This document shows, in pieces, positions 52,932-61,623 of a stretch of DNA of 64,000 nucleotides. A model generated the notes under the pieces. The model was not told the DNA's origin. It saw only the letters and a program-made list of their open reading frames with translations, and made no database searches. Each line of letters starts with the position of its first letter. The first letter of the stretch is position 1. The stretch covers positions 620,001-684,000 of the forward strand of contig NZ_OMPD01000009.1 in NCBI RefSeq assembly GCF_900312745.1. Direction: 5' to 3'. This DNA is from Aquimarina sp. AU58 (GTDB lineage Bacteria > Bacteroidota > Bacteroidia > Flavobacteriales > Flavobacteriaceae). The position numbers were made by a program, and so were the translations under genes.

Positions 52932-53288
52932 TTAATTTATACCTTCCATTTGTTTAATCGCTCTAACTTCTATAGTACCTTCTGCGTCTTCAAACATTGG
53001 GTTTGCTTTTGCAATTTCGATAGCTTCTTCTAAGTTTTTTGCTACTATATGGAAATAACCTACAATTACTTCTTTAGACTCATTAAAAGGGCCATCTTTA
53101 AAAACGCCTTTGTTTCCATGAATAATGGCGCCTTTCATTTCCAAAGGTTGTGCTCCTTTTAATTTTCCAGCTTCCATTAGTCCTCCAATGTACATTCCTA
53201 TTTTTTGAACATGAGCTTGTTGTTGCTCTGGCGAAAGCCCCTCTAAATGGTCTCCTTTGGTTTTGATAAAAATCATAAATTCTTGCAT
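52932..53288 (-). CDS. YciI/DGPF-domain protein
   Basis: The 118-residue protein has MQEFMIFIKTKGDHLEGLSP, HVQKIGMYIGGLMEAGKLKG, the DGPF motif KDGPFNESKEVIVGYFHIVA and IAKANPMFEDAEGTIEVRAI. It belongs to the YciI-like fold, whose DGPF-type members pair with ECF42 sigma factors. It is directly downstream (90 bases) of the sigma factor gene. Function unknown; it is thought to be an ECF42 target. Confidence 0.9.
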   Translation of the reverse strand: MQEFMIFIKTKGDHLEGLSPEQQQAHVQKIGMYIGGLMEAGKLKGAQPLEMKGAIIHGNKGVFKDGPFNESKEVIVGYFHIVAKNLEEAIEIAKANPMFEDAEGTIEVRAIKQMEGIN

Positions 53289-53337
53289 AGTTTAATTTTT
53301 TGACTAATTAATAATTATTGTCTTATACCCTTAAGTC

Positions 53338-53361
53338 AAACGAAAGGAGGTAAAAGGGACA
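53338..53361 (-). promoter_or_regulatory. Candidate sigma-dependent promoter for the DGPF gene
   Basis: On the minus strand TGTCCC (53361-53356) is followed after 13 bases by CGTTT (53342-53338), in the gap between the sigma gene's stop and the DGPF start. The order recalls ECF42 promoters (TGTC.. / CG..), but the match is by eye only. Confidence 0.3.
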
Positions 53362-53378
53362 TTGAAACTTTAAAAAAA

Positions 53379-54659
53379 TTAATTTTTTTTAGAATATTCT
53401 TCCAATCTATTGTTAATCAATGCTTTTGAGTTTTTGTTAAGCGGTAATTTTAAAGCATTGTTTAATAATTCGATAGCGATTTTTGGTTCATTATTTTTAA
53501 AATGAAGCTCTGCCTTTGTAGTGTAATATGGTAAATAAGAATGAAATATAGAATCACCCTCTATGTTATTAAGTTGCTCAAGCGCTTCTTTACTAGTGGT
53601 TAATTTGGCAATAACAACAACTCTATTGAGTAGAATAAGTGGCGAATTATCAATGTCTACCAGCAAGTCATAAAGAGCCAAAATACTTTCCCAGTCTGTA
53701 GATTCGTAGGTTTTGGCTGTACAATGATGAGCAGATATGGTAGCAAGTATATGGTAAATAGAAATTTCGTTTTGTTTTGCCGAAAATTCTAGATAATAAA
53801 GCCCTTTTTTGATTAAGGCTTTATCCCATTTGTTTCTGTCTTGATGTTCTAAGTTTAAGAGATTGTTAGATGCGTCTATTCTAGAATCGAAACGAGATGT
53901 GTTTAAAGACATTAAGGCCAATAGGGCATAGGTTTGAGACGAATTTATATTAGCATTAGAGGCAATAATCTCGGCAAGTCTTATGGCTTCTTCGCATAAT
54001 TCAAAACGAATTATAGTATCTCCGGTAGTAGCATTATAGCCTTCGTTAAACAAAAGATAAATAGTTTCGAGAACACTTGATAATCTGTGTTCTAATTTTT
54101 TTCCAACAGGTACTTCGAATGGGATATTGGTCTCCTTAATTGTTTTTCTTGCTCTAACTAATCTTTTGTTGATATTTTCATTAGTTGTCAGAAACGCTTT
54201 TGCGATTTCGGGTATACTAAATCCACATAGTGTTTTTAGAGTTAGTGCTATTTGTGAGTCGGTAGAAATAGAAGGATGACAGCAGGTAAATATCATTCGT
54301 AATTGGTCATCCGCAATTTCTTTATCGGTAAATATATGTTTTAAAGCGGGTGCTACTGTCCATTCTGATTGTAAGTGACGGGCAACTTCAGATGCATGTT
54401 CTCTCTTGTATTGTTCTCTATTAACAATATTTACAGCCTTATACTTAGCAACTTTATATATCCATCCGGTAGGGTTATCAGGAATTCCTTCATACGACCA
54501 TTTATTTAGGGCTTCGAGCATAGCCTCCTGTACTACATCCTCGGCAAGCTCTATATTCGAAGTTCCAAATGTTTTAGTGAGTACAGCAACTAATTTACCA
54601 TATTCATGTCTGAATAGATGATCTATTTTGTTCCTTATATTTGTTTTATTACCGGTCAT
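53379..54659 (-). CDS. ECF42-type RNA polymerase sigma factor with TPR-like C-terminal domain
   Basis: The 426-residue protein has the sigma2 region (IDHLFRHEYGKLVAVLTKTF, LAEDVVQEAMLEALNKWSYE, DNPTGWIYKVAKYKAVNIVN) and sigma4 (TDSQIALTLKTLCGFSIPEI, AKAFLTTNENINKRLVRARK), then a long C-terminal extension from about 190 (VLETIYLLFNEGYNATTGDT, LALMSLNTSRFDSR, LLNRVVVIAKLTTSKEALEQ) as in DUF6596/ECF42. It has no anti-sigma gene; in this group the C-terminal TPR-like extension controls activity. The downstream DGPF gene is the standard partner. Signal unknown. Confidence 0.92.
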   Translation of the reverse strand: MTGNKTNIRNKIDHLFRHEYGKLVAVLTKTFGTSNIELAEDVVQEAMLEALNKWSYEGIPDNPTGWIYKVAKYKAVNIVNREQYKREHASEVARHLQSEWTVAPALKHIFTDKEIADDQLRMIFTCCHPSISTDSQIALTLKTLCGFSIPEIAKAFLTTNENINKRLVRARKTIKETNIPFEVPVGKKLEHRLSSVLETIYLLFNEGYNATTGDTIIRFELCEEAIRLAEIIASNANINSSQTYALLALMSLNTSRFDSRIDASNNLLNLEHQDRNKWDKALIKKGLYYLEFSAKQNEISIYHILATISAHHCTAKTYESTDWESILALYDLLVDIDNSPLILLNRVVVIAKLTTSKEALEQLNNIEGDSIFHSYLPYYTTKAELHFKNNEPKIAIELLNNALKLPLNKNSKALINNRLEEYSKKN

Positions 54660-54939
54660 TTTTATGTTGACTATAACATTAAGTATAAAATACGTTTTAC
54701 TTTATTTTTTACCCCACTCATGTTGCTTTATTTTAATCAGAGAATCAATTTCCTTGTTATATTTTAATTCCCAGCCAATCCCATTTATTTCAGTTAAATA
54801 TTGATTCATTTAGGGATAGGTGGTTACCAAAATTGATTAAGCTTTTTGTTTAGGCATTGCTTATGATATGGATTGAACACTCGTACTGTTCTGTTGGTTT
54901 AGTATATGGTACATTTTAACGTATTATGTATCTTGTTAT

Positions 54940-55638
54940 TTATTCTCCTTTTATTTGTTTTCTAAGATATTTTGCCATCTTACTCATTTCTTTCTCAAAC
55001 CGATTTTTCACTTCTCTGTTCTGACCTATCCTAAATCTAATTTCGTCTTCACCTCCTCCAATTTCATTTAGATGGTCGAAATCTGTATTTCGCAATTCAA
55101 TTAATCTTTGTTTACCAATTTCAAAATTCTCAAAATCATCCAGGCTGCTCATTAGGTTTTTATAATGACTTTCTTCAATTAACAAAGCATTCTTTTCTAG
55201 CGATTCTCTTGTCGATTTGAGTTGAATCGAAAAGTTTTTTAATCTTTCTTTTGAGGCTACTTCCCATAAGTCAGCCCCTTTAAGTTTTAAATCACATAAG
55301 CTTTGCCATAGGTCGTTATAGATTTGAAACTGATTTTCCCTATACTTTAGAAACAAAATCTTAGATTTTTCTAATTCAATTTTGGTGGATTCGAGCTCTG
55401 ATTGATATTTCTGCCTTAAAATTTCTAATTTCTCGTTCTGAAAAGCTTTTTGAGTTTCTAATTCGGTTTGAAAATTACTTTTAAGAGCTTCTAGTTCTAG
55501 AGAATATTTAGCACTGTCTTTTGCTAATAGTTTTTTTGCAAATAAATTTCCAAACCATTTAGATAACCCTAAAATTATTGCACCTGCTCCTCCAAGACTT
55601 AAGACAGATGCTCCTAAAATTTGTAATATATTTTCCAT
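54940..55638 (-). CDS. Membrane-anchored coiled-coil protein, unknown function
   Basis: The 232-residue protein has one N-terminal membrane helix (ILGASVLSLGGAGAIILGLS), then a long heptad-repeat coiled coil at about 45-115 (AKYSLELEALKSNFQTELET, QKAFQNEKLEILRQKYQSEL), followed by a helical domain. Proteins with this layout are often found near defence or stress genes, but I see no partner. Start 55638 is the first ATG. The gap 54660-54939 upstream of the sigma gene has only a 35-codon frame at 54702-54809. Confidence 0.6.
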   Translation of the reverse strand: MENILQILGASVLSLGGAGAIILGLSKWFGNLFAKKLLAKDSAKYSLELEALKSNFQTELETQKAFQNEKLEILRQKYQSELESTKIELEKSKILFLKYRENQFQIYNDLWQSLCDLKLKGADLWEVASKERLKNFSIQLKSTRESLEKNALLIEESHYKNLMSSLDDFENFEIGKQRLIELRNTDFDHLNEIGGGEDEIRFRIGQNREVKNRFEKEMSKMAKYLRKQIKGE

Positions 55639-55786
55639 ATTCGCTAATGCTTTTACAATATTTAATGAGTGGTTTCGAAGTGGGAAAGCAAAAAGTTATA
55701 TTTCGCACTGTCTTAAAGATAGTAAACATACACGAAATCCCGTAGAAATATTAGCTACTATAGGCTATATAGGATGTGGTAACATG

Positions 55787-56644
55787 TTATTCTTCTAATA
55801 TTAGCTTTTCTATTTTGCTATTATCTTTTTTACTTTGAACATGTTTCGAATCTTGAAGCAAAACTGTATTTTTTAAGGAAGGAAAAATTTTCTTTGCACG
55901 TTTAATCATTTTGACTCCTGGAAACATAATGTCATTCTTTGCTGCGATTATAGTAAGTTGAGTTTTGATTAATTTAGCTTCCTTTTCTTTTATTACAGGA
56001 ACAGGAGTAAAATCCATTCTGAAATGTAAAAACACTCTAGATAAATATTTAAGAGCAAATTCGTCTCTTTCTGTGAAAAGTGTTTTTAAGAATTTTTCAA
56101 GGTACTTATTGTTTTGAGTTTTTATATACCGCTTCATGGGGATAAATATTTTGAACAGTGCAATTAATGGGTTTCCATTTACAATAAATGCCGGAGATGA
56201 TAAAAATACCTCTTTGATATTGTTTTCATTCTGAATCAAAGTTTTGAGAATTATTAATCCACCCAATGAGAAACCTGCCATAGTCACGTTTTTTAGTTCT
56301 AATTGATTTATTATGTCGTTCATCCATAAACCATAACTATTGTCTGTCATACTTAATCTATTTGCAGCACTTTTATTCGGTTGTGCTAGAACATCAATAG
56401 CAAATACTTGATATTTTTTGTAAAGAGTTGGATAAGTTTCTAGAGCTATCGGGGCACAAGCATTAGAGCCGTGAACTAATACTAATGGTGGTTTTGTAGA
56501 ATCGCCTACTACAATAATATTCGTTTTTCCGTGATAGGTGTCAATTCGTTTGTTTTTATATTTTATTTCTAATTCATTTAATTTATGATTGTAGAGTTCT
56601 AGTATTTCTTTTTTCCCGGTTTCTGATTTGTATAACGATTCCAT
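55787..56644 (-). CDS. Alpha/beta hydrolase
   Basis: The 285-residue protein has PPLVLVHGSNACAPIALETY (oxyanion HG), FAIDVLAQPNKSAANRL, TMAGFSLGGLIILKTLIQNE (nucleophile Ser in GFSLGG), TIIAAKNDIMFPG (acid Asp) and the His in LLQDSKHVQSKKD. No signal peptide, so it acts in the cytoplasm. Substrate unknown. The gene is divergent from a TetR-type regulator with two operator-like repeats in between, which points to ligand-inducible control. Confidence 0.87.
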   Translation of the reverse strand: MESLYKSETGKKEILELYNHKLNELEIKYKNKRIDTYHGKTNIIVVGDSTKPPLVLVHGSNACAPIALETYPTLYKKYQVFAIDVLAQPNKSAANRLSMTDNSYGLWMNDIINQLELKNVTMAGFSLGGLIILKTLIQNENNIKEVFLSSPAFIVNGNPLIALFKIFIPMKRYIKTQNNKYLEKFLKTLFTERDEFALKYLSRVFLHFRMDFTPVPVIKEKEAKLIKTQLTIIAAKNDIMFPGVKMIKRAKKIFPSLKNTVLLQDSKHVQSKKDNSKIEKLILEE

Positions 56645-56653
56645 TTCGTAATT

Positions 56654-56701
56654 TTAGGACAAATTTACTAATAATAAATTAATTAGGACAAGTTTACTAA
56701 T
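56654..56701. promoter_or_regulatory. Tandem 19-bp repeats in the hydrolase/TetR intergenic region
   Basis: TTAGGACAAATTTACTAAT occurs at 56654-56672 and, with a single A-to-G change, at 56683-56701, i.e. 29 bases apart in the same orientation. Each ends with inverted TTAG/CTAA flanks. The second overlaps the TetR start codon. They are strong candidates for TetR operators controlling both genes. Confidence 0.7.
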
Positions 56702-57335
56702 GAGTAAGAAAAAGAAATTGATTTTAGAAGCTGCTATTGCCTTATTTAATGAACATGGTTATTACCAGGTTACCATAAGAATGATTGCTTTAAAGCTGAA
56801 TATGAGTTCAGGAAATCTAAATTATCATTACAAAAACCGAGAAGATATTTTTGAAGCGATATATTTTGAGATGGTTTCAGTATTTGATGAAAGAATAGAA
56901 AAACTAGACAATACCGAAATATCAATAGCTCAAATTAGAAGCGACATTAAGCAAAGTATGATAAGAATGATGGATTACAAATTTTTCTGGACAGATTTGT
57001 ATAATCTTTTAGGTGTAAGTGATAAAGTGAGAACACATTTTCAAGAAGCATATAAAAACAGGGTTGCAGGGTGTTTTTTGTTGTTTGAAAAAATGAAAAA
57101 ACAAAATTTAATGAAGGATTCATCTTTTGCATTAGAGTATGAGTTTTTGACAGAAAGAATGATAAATTATGGGAATACGTGGATATATTCTTCGGGACTT
57201 TATTTAAATAGATTTACCGCAATACATATAGAAAATCAAGTAAACACCCTTTTAAGTATGTTATACCCATTTTTGACTTTGAGAGGCCAAAAGGAATTCA
57301 AAAATTTATTGCCAGAGCTTTTTAATAACACTTAA
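56700..57335 (+). CDS. TetR/AcrR-family transcriptional regulator
   Basis: The 211-residue protein has the TetR HTH at residues 3-48 (KKKLILEAAIALFNEHGYYQ, VTIRMIALKLNMSSGNLNYH, YKNREDIF). GNLNYHY at the end of the recognition helix and the YPFLTL... C-terminal region fit the ligand-binding part. The divergent alpha/beta hydrolase is the probable target. Length and orientation are typical. Confidence 0.92.
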   Translation: MSKKKKLILEAAIALFNEHGYYQVTIRMIALKLNMSSGNLNYHYKNREDIFEAIYFEMVSVFDERIEKLDNTEISIAQIRSDIKQSMIRMMDYKFFWTDLYNLLGVSDKVRTHFQEAYKNRVAGCFLLFEKMKKQNLMKDSSFALEYEFLTERMINYGNTWIYSSGLYLNRFTAIHIENQVNTLLSMLYPFLTLRGQKEFKNLLPELFNNT

Positions 57336-57446
57336 CCATTTTATAAGATTAGGTATATGTTGTGAGTACTCAAGTTAGCAGATATGCTTATACTAGCAAT
57401 TAATTTCACACAAGTTATAGTACAGAATTACCAAGTGTAATTCTAT

Positions 57447-58142
57447 TTATCTTAAATTTCTTGCAATCCGAAACCCAAGATCGTCTATTTTATAGGCTGT
57501 AGGATGACTTCTCCTACGATTAGTCGCCAGACAACCACGTGCTTCATCATTCCAACCACCCCCTTTAATTATCCGATAGGAACCATAAACAGTCTCATCA
57601 TAAATATCCGAACACCATTCCCAAACATTTCCCAACATATCATATAGCCCAAATGAATTAGGTTCTTTAATGCCAACTTCGTGTGTTTCTCCATTAGAGT
57701 TTGCTTTATACCATGAAATTGAATCAATCTCACCATATCTCGGAGCTGTCAATCCAGCTTTACAAGCATATTCCCATTCTGCATCGGTTGGAAGTCGATA
57801 TCCGTTTGATTTTTTGTTAATTTTAAAATCTTTTTTTGTGTTATTAATCAAATAATAAGGTTGTAATCCAACTTTCTCAGAAAGGCCATTACAAAATATC
57901 ACACAATCCAACCAGGAAACAGTTTCTACAGGTCTATTGTCTCCCTTAAATATACTTGGCCTTTCATTTGTTACCTTATGAAATAAATCCTGAGATACTA
58001 AATACTTTGACAAGTAAAATGAATTAATAGTCTCAACCCACTTTTGCTTTTTCCTATCATCTCGTAGTGATATTTTTCCGTTTGGAATTTCAACTATTAA
58101 ATCAGATAATAGGTCTTTTATTTTTATTTGAGTTTTAATCAT
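57447..58142 (-). CDS. Formylglycine-generating-enzyme-like (SUMF1 domain) protein
   Basis: The 231-residue protein has the FGE-sulfatase fold: FYLSKYLVSQDLFHKVTNER, PVETVSWLDCVIFCNGLSEK, NGYRLPTDAEWEYACKAGLT, FGLYDMLGNVWEWCSDIYDE and IIKGGGWNDEARGCLATNRR, ending in DDLGFRIAR. In catalytic FGE two cysteines in the C-terminal segment are needed; only one Cys (in ARGCLATNR) is seen there. It is therefore likely a non-catalytic or different-activity member of the family. No signal peptide. Confidence 0.87.
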   Translation of the reverse strand: MIKTQIKIKDLLSDLIVEIPNGKISLRDDRKKQKWVETINSFYLSKYLVSQDLFHKVTNERPSIFKGDNRPVETVSWLDCVIFCNGLSEKVGLQPYYLINNTKKDFKINKKSNGYRLPTDAEWEYACKAGLTAPRYGEIDSISWYKANSNGETHEVGIKEPNSFGLYDMLGNVWEWCSDIYDETVYGSYRIIKGGGWNDEARGCLATNRRRSHPTAYKIDDLGFRIARNLR

Positions 58143-58289
58143 TTTTATCCTTAAATCACTTCTTGCCCATTTTGTGTGCTCTCGCTTCTTATGTGTGTAA
58201 ATAATTAAATATAATAACTAGAGTAATTATATTGCTTTTACATAAGTGACTAAAATAGTAAATCTATTTTTAGGGTGAGATAGGAAAAT

Positions 58290-59633
58290 TCAAATAGGAT
58301 CTGAATTTAATTTCTTTTCTATATATAAATGAAAGTTGATAAGCTCTTTTGGTATTTTTGAAGCACTTATTAATTTATGTTTATATAGATTACTACAATC
58401 ACAACATATAACATCAAATTTTTTCATAACGTTATTATTCTGTAAACTTAAATCTGGTGATGATTGCAAAAATTCACCTTTTTGTTTCTCACATATTGAG
58501 CATTTATCGGTATCTTTTTGTGCCGAACAGTTGTAGAGGTCATTATGATATTCTATGATTTTTATCGATTTAAAATATCGTATAAAGTTCTGCGAAAAAT
58601 AAATAGGAAATATATCATACGAATTAAGCAATTGTACTCTAAAAATAAAAAAAGACCAACTAAAATACTCAGCACTATGTTTTCCAAAGATTACCGATTT
58701 TAGTCCTCCTACATATCTAAAAACCCAAATTATACTAATAAAAAAAACTAATAGAGACATAAAAGTTACAGGATATGATATGCTATCAAAATTCAAGTTT
58801 GAAGCGATCTTAAAATTGGAAAAAAGGACAGAGTAGAAAAATATTAGCAACAATGTAATTGGAAAAAATACAACTTGAATGACTTTTTTTGGAAATAACC
58901 ACCCAGTACATAAATATTCTCTTTTCACTCTTTTGAACCTTTTTTTGAAAAAAGAATAGCGAATAGGAATATAAAGATCTAAAAGGCCCCAAAATCCATC
59001 ATGTATTTTATCTAAAACTCTTTCAGAGAAACTCTTTTCAGGTGTATACATTAATCGCACAACATTTTTGAAATAATTATCCTCTAAAACATCTCTTAAT
59101 TCAGGTTTTATAGAATTATATTTATAGGTGTCTGGTATTCTAAATTTAAAATATATTTTTTGAATTGCAGTAAGTATTTTTAGCTTTGAATTTTCAAAAT
59201 CTGCATTATTTAATCTAGCCATCATATATTCCCAGGTAAATAGGGTTAGATAAGAATTATCAGAGGCACCTGTTATTTTTATATTATCTAAGTGCGATTT
59301 ATCATCTGTGCTTTCCCTTTTCTTAATTTCATCGGTTAATTCGACATATCCAACCTCTTGAGTAAGAAGTAGTACATATCCAACATAACGATTATGGGAT
59401 TTGAACTTATACCATATAACTTCAAATAAAAATGTTATTGCAACCAAGCCACCTACAATAGCTCCTAATATAATTATACTATTATCTTCTTTTGGATTAA
59501 AAAATATTTTTGCTATTGCAACAGCTATTCCAGCAATACTAATAATAAATCCAATAAACTGAAGTATAGACTTTCTAATTGTATCTGCTTCATTTTTCAA
59601 TAATTCATACTCTTTTTCAGAACCTTTATACAT
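58290..59633 (-). CDS. Polytopic membrane protein with Cys-rich C-terminal segment, unknown function
   Basis: The 447-residue protein has two hydrophobic helices near the N-terminus (QFIGFIISIAGIAVAIAKIF, IIILGAIVGGLVAITFLFEV) and two more in the middle (VVFFPITLLLIFFYSVLFSN, VTFMSLLVFFISIIWVFRYV). The C-terminal part has paired cysteines (KCSICEKQKG, VICCDCSNLYKHKL) that resemble a zinc-ribbon knuckle, and TSWEYM-like conserved spots. No known family is recognised. The neighbouring formylglycine-like gene is on the same strand, 147 bases away. A signalling or defence role is possible but unsupported. Confidence 0.55.
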   Translation of the reverse strand: MYKGSEKEYELLKNEADTIRKSILQFIGFIISIAGIAVAIAKIFFNPKEDNSIIILGAIVGGLVAITFLFEVIWYKFKSHNRYVGYVLLLTQEVGYVELTDEIKKRESTDDKSHLDNIKITGASDNSYLTLFTWEYMMARLNNADFENSKLKILTAIQKIYFKFRIPDTYKYNSIKPELRDVLEDNYFKNVVRLMYTPEKSFSERVLDKIHDGFWGLLDLYIPIRYSFFKKRFKRVKREYLCTGWLFPKKVIQVVFFPITLLLIFFYSVLFSNFKIASNLNFDSISYPVTFMSLLVFFISIIWVFRYVGGLKSVIFGKHSAEYFSWSFFIFRVQLLNSYDIFPIYFSQNFIRYFKSIKIIEYHNDLYNCSAQKDTDKCSICEKQKGEFLQSSPDLSLQNNNVMKKFDVICCDCSNLYKHKLISASKIPKELINFHLYIEKKLNSDPI

Positions 59634-60096
59634 GTACTTTTAGTTTTTTTGAGTTAAAAAATATCTGTCAACGAAGTAGTATTTAATTAAAATATTACTT
59701 CTTGGGGAAATAACTGTTTAGTAGGATTAAGGGATATTATTTCAGAATAAGAGGGACTGATAAAAAATAAAAATACAAGCAAAAGATGTGTAGAACTACA
59801 TATGGTCCTTATAATTTTAAAGTCTGAATATTTGGACAATTGCAATACGTACTTTAAATAATCATTCTAAGCATTTCTGTAACTTTCTGTGCTATATATG
59901 TATTTACAAGTATTTATTTATGTCATAAAAACTCATACTCATCAATACTTTTATTTTTTAATCTAGTAAAAATACCACTACCTTTTTTAATATGGTTACG
60001 GGAAACCGCATGATAGTGGGAGGAAGTTTTTTGTATATAAGGAGGAGTTGGGTTTTGGGTGTTAGGTTTTGGGTTTTCTGCTATTATTACAGTTAG
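59634..60096. other. Intergenic stretch with one copy of a 49-bp repeat
   Basis: This gap of 463 bases has no convincing gene. It holds the 49-base direct repeat copy A (59967-60015) and a GT-rich stretch (about 60049-60076) with tandem GGGTTTTGGG-like units. Confidence 0.5.
59967..60015. repeat. 49-bp direct repeat, copy A
   Basis: It matches copy B (62163-62211) at 42 of 49 positions with no gap. Conserved parts include ACTACCTTTTTTAA and GTTACGGGAAACC. The two copies flank the SDR and Pycsar-effector-like genes in the same orientation. Read on the minus strand it contains GTAAC, a 17-base spacer and TGGTAT, an ECF-promoter-like layout. Confidence 0.75.
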
Positions 60097-61524
60097 TTAG
60101 GTTTTGTTATGGGTGCTTATTTCGTTAATTAACCCTGTAAAAATAAAGCCATGAAATGGATATACAACATACCAGTATAGTCTGCCGGCCAAACCTAAAG
60201 GTCTAAATGTTGCTGTTTGGATCACATCGTTACCTACTATTTTAAATTCGAGCCATGCTTCTCCCGGGAGTTTCATTTCAGCAAAAAGTAACAATCTTCC
60301 TTCTTGTTTATTCGCGTAGAGCACCCGCCAGAAGTCTAATGAGTCTCCTACAGATATAGTAGATTGATTGGTACGTCCTCTTCTTAATCCAACTCCTCCA
60401 AATAATTTATCCAAAAAACCACGGATTCTCCAAAGCCAGTTGCCGTAATACCATCCATTCTCACCCCCAATACTCCAGATTTTCTCTAGTGATGATTTGT
60501 AGTTTTCAATTTGTCGAATACGCTTGTCTTTAAAACATCCAAATTCTGGAACCGCTATAAATTCTGATATGTTACTGGTTATCTCACTACTAGAATAAGA
60601 ATCTTTCCAGCTAGAAGCAATCTCATTATTTTTAATATTGTCAAATGCTCTTAATAAAGCTTCTTTGTAGGATATGGGGTGTATGTTTAGTAGGGTATTG
60701 ATTTCATGATCTCGACATACAACTTCGACCTTCATGCTATCGACCAGAGATCTGGCCAGTTTGTAAGAAGTAGAGGTTACAAAATATAACCAATAAGAAG
60801 AAAGCCTGGGAGTCATTACAGGAACAGTCCAGATCCTTCTTTTTAAATTTCGAACGTTAGCAAAACCAAGAAGCATTTCTTTATACGATAGAATATCATC
60901 ACAGCCAATATCAAAATTTCTGTTGTACGTTTCCTCTTTAAGGATACATTCGATTAAAAAACGTTGTACATCTGCTATGCCTATGGGTTGACATTTGGTA
61001 AGAAGCCATTTTGGCGTAATCATAATAGGAAGCTTTTCTACCAAATCACGCATAATCTCAAAGGATGCACTGCCAGATCCAACAATAATTCCGGCCCTAA
61101 AGCACGTTAGGTTATAATTGCCTTTTCCTAGTTCTTCTTCAACGGTTTTTCTTGATAACAGATGCTTAGATAGGCTAGATTCATTGATAATACCACTTAA
61201 GTATATCACTTGTTTAACAGTTGTATTAGATAGTGCATTTCTAAAATTGACAGCAGATTTTTGTTCTAATGATTTATAATTGTCTGATGTCGACATCGAA
61301 TGCACCAGATAATAGGCTACATCAATATCACCAGGGATTTTTGAAAGCGAGGGAGCGTCTAATAAATCAATTTCTAGTACAGAAATACTTGCGCTTAACG
61401 ACTGGGGAGGATGAAATCTAGAGATATCCCTTACGCAACATACTACATGGTATCCTTTATTCACTAATAAAGGGAGGATTCGTTTACCGATGTAGCCTGT
61501 GGCACCTGTTAGGAGTATTTTCAT
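60097..61524 (-). CDS. SDR-family NAD(P)-binding protein with C-terminal DUF2867
   Basis: The 475-residue protein begins with a Rossmann start (ILLTGATGYIGKRILPLL), has YYLVHSMSTSD and QVIYLSGI in the SDR part, CFRAGIIVGSGSASFEIMRD, and from about 340 a DUF2867 domain (WYYGNWLWRIRGFLDKLFGG, VGLRRGRTNQ, GDSLDFWRVLYANKQEGRLL, FHGFIFTGLINEI). These two-domain proteins are common in marine bacteria; the redox substrate is unknown. It lies 99 bases downstream of the Pycsar-effector-like gene, so both may be read from the copy B promoter. Confidence 0.87.
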   Translation of the reverse strand: MKILLTGATGYIGKRILPLLVNKGYHVVCCVRDISRFHPPQSLSASISVLEIDLLDAPSLSKIPGDIDVAYYLVHSMSTSDNYKSLEQKSAVNFRNALSNTTVKQVIYLSGIINESSLSKHLLSRKTVEEELGKGNYNLTCFRAGIIVGSGSASFEIMRDLVEKLPIMITPKWLLTKCQPIGIADVQRFLIECILKEETYNRNFDIGCDDILSYKEMLLGFANVRNLKRRIWTVPVMTPRLSSYWLYFVTSTSYKLARSLVDSMKVEVVCRDHEINTLLNIHPISYKEALLRAFDNIKNNEIASSWKDSYSSSEITSNISEFIAVPEFGCFKDKRIRQIENYKSSLEKIWSIGGENGWYYGNWLWRIRGFLDKLFGGVGLRRGRTNQSTISVGDSLDFWRVLYANKQEGRLLLFAEMKLPGEAWLEFKIVGNDVIQTATFRPLGLAGRLYWYVVYPFHGFIFTGLINEISTHNKT

Positions 61525-61623
61525 TTATCTATATAGAACTCATCTCAGGACATACATCCTGTATACTTGTTTGTACTCATATATACCAATGCTTTTGTTT
61601 TATTGGCGATTAGAGTGTTTTAT

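Noticed and set aside
54702..54809. 35-codon minus-strand frame (MNQYLTEINGIGWELKYNKE...)
   Set aside because: Too short, stop codon directly upstream of its ATG, no neighbour that would explain it; could be a gene remnant but not supported.
57447..58142. Variable protein of a diversity-generating retroelement (C-type lectin/FGE fold)
   Set aside because: No reverse transcriptase, template repeat or accessory gene was found nearby.
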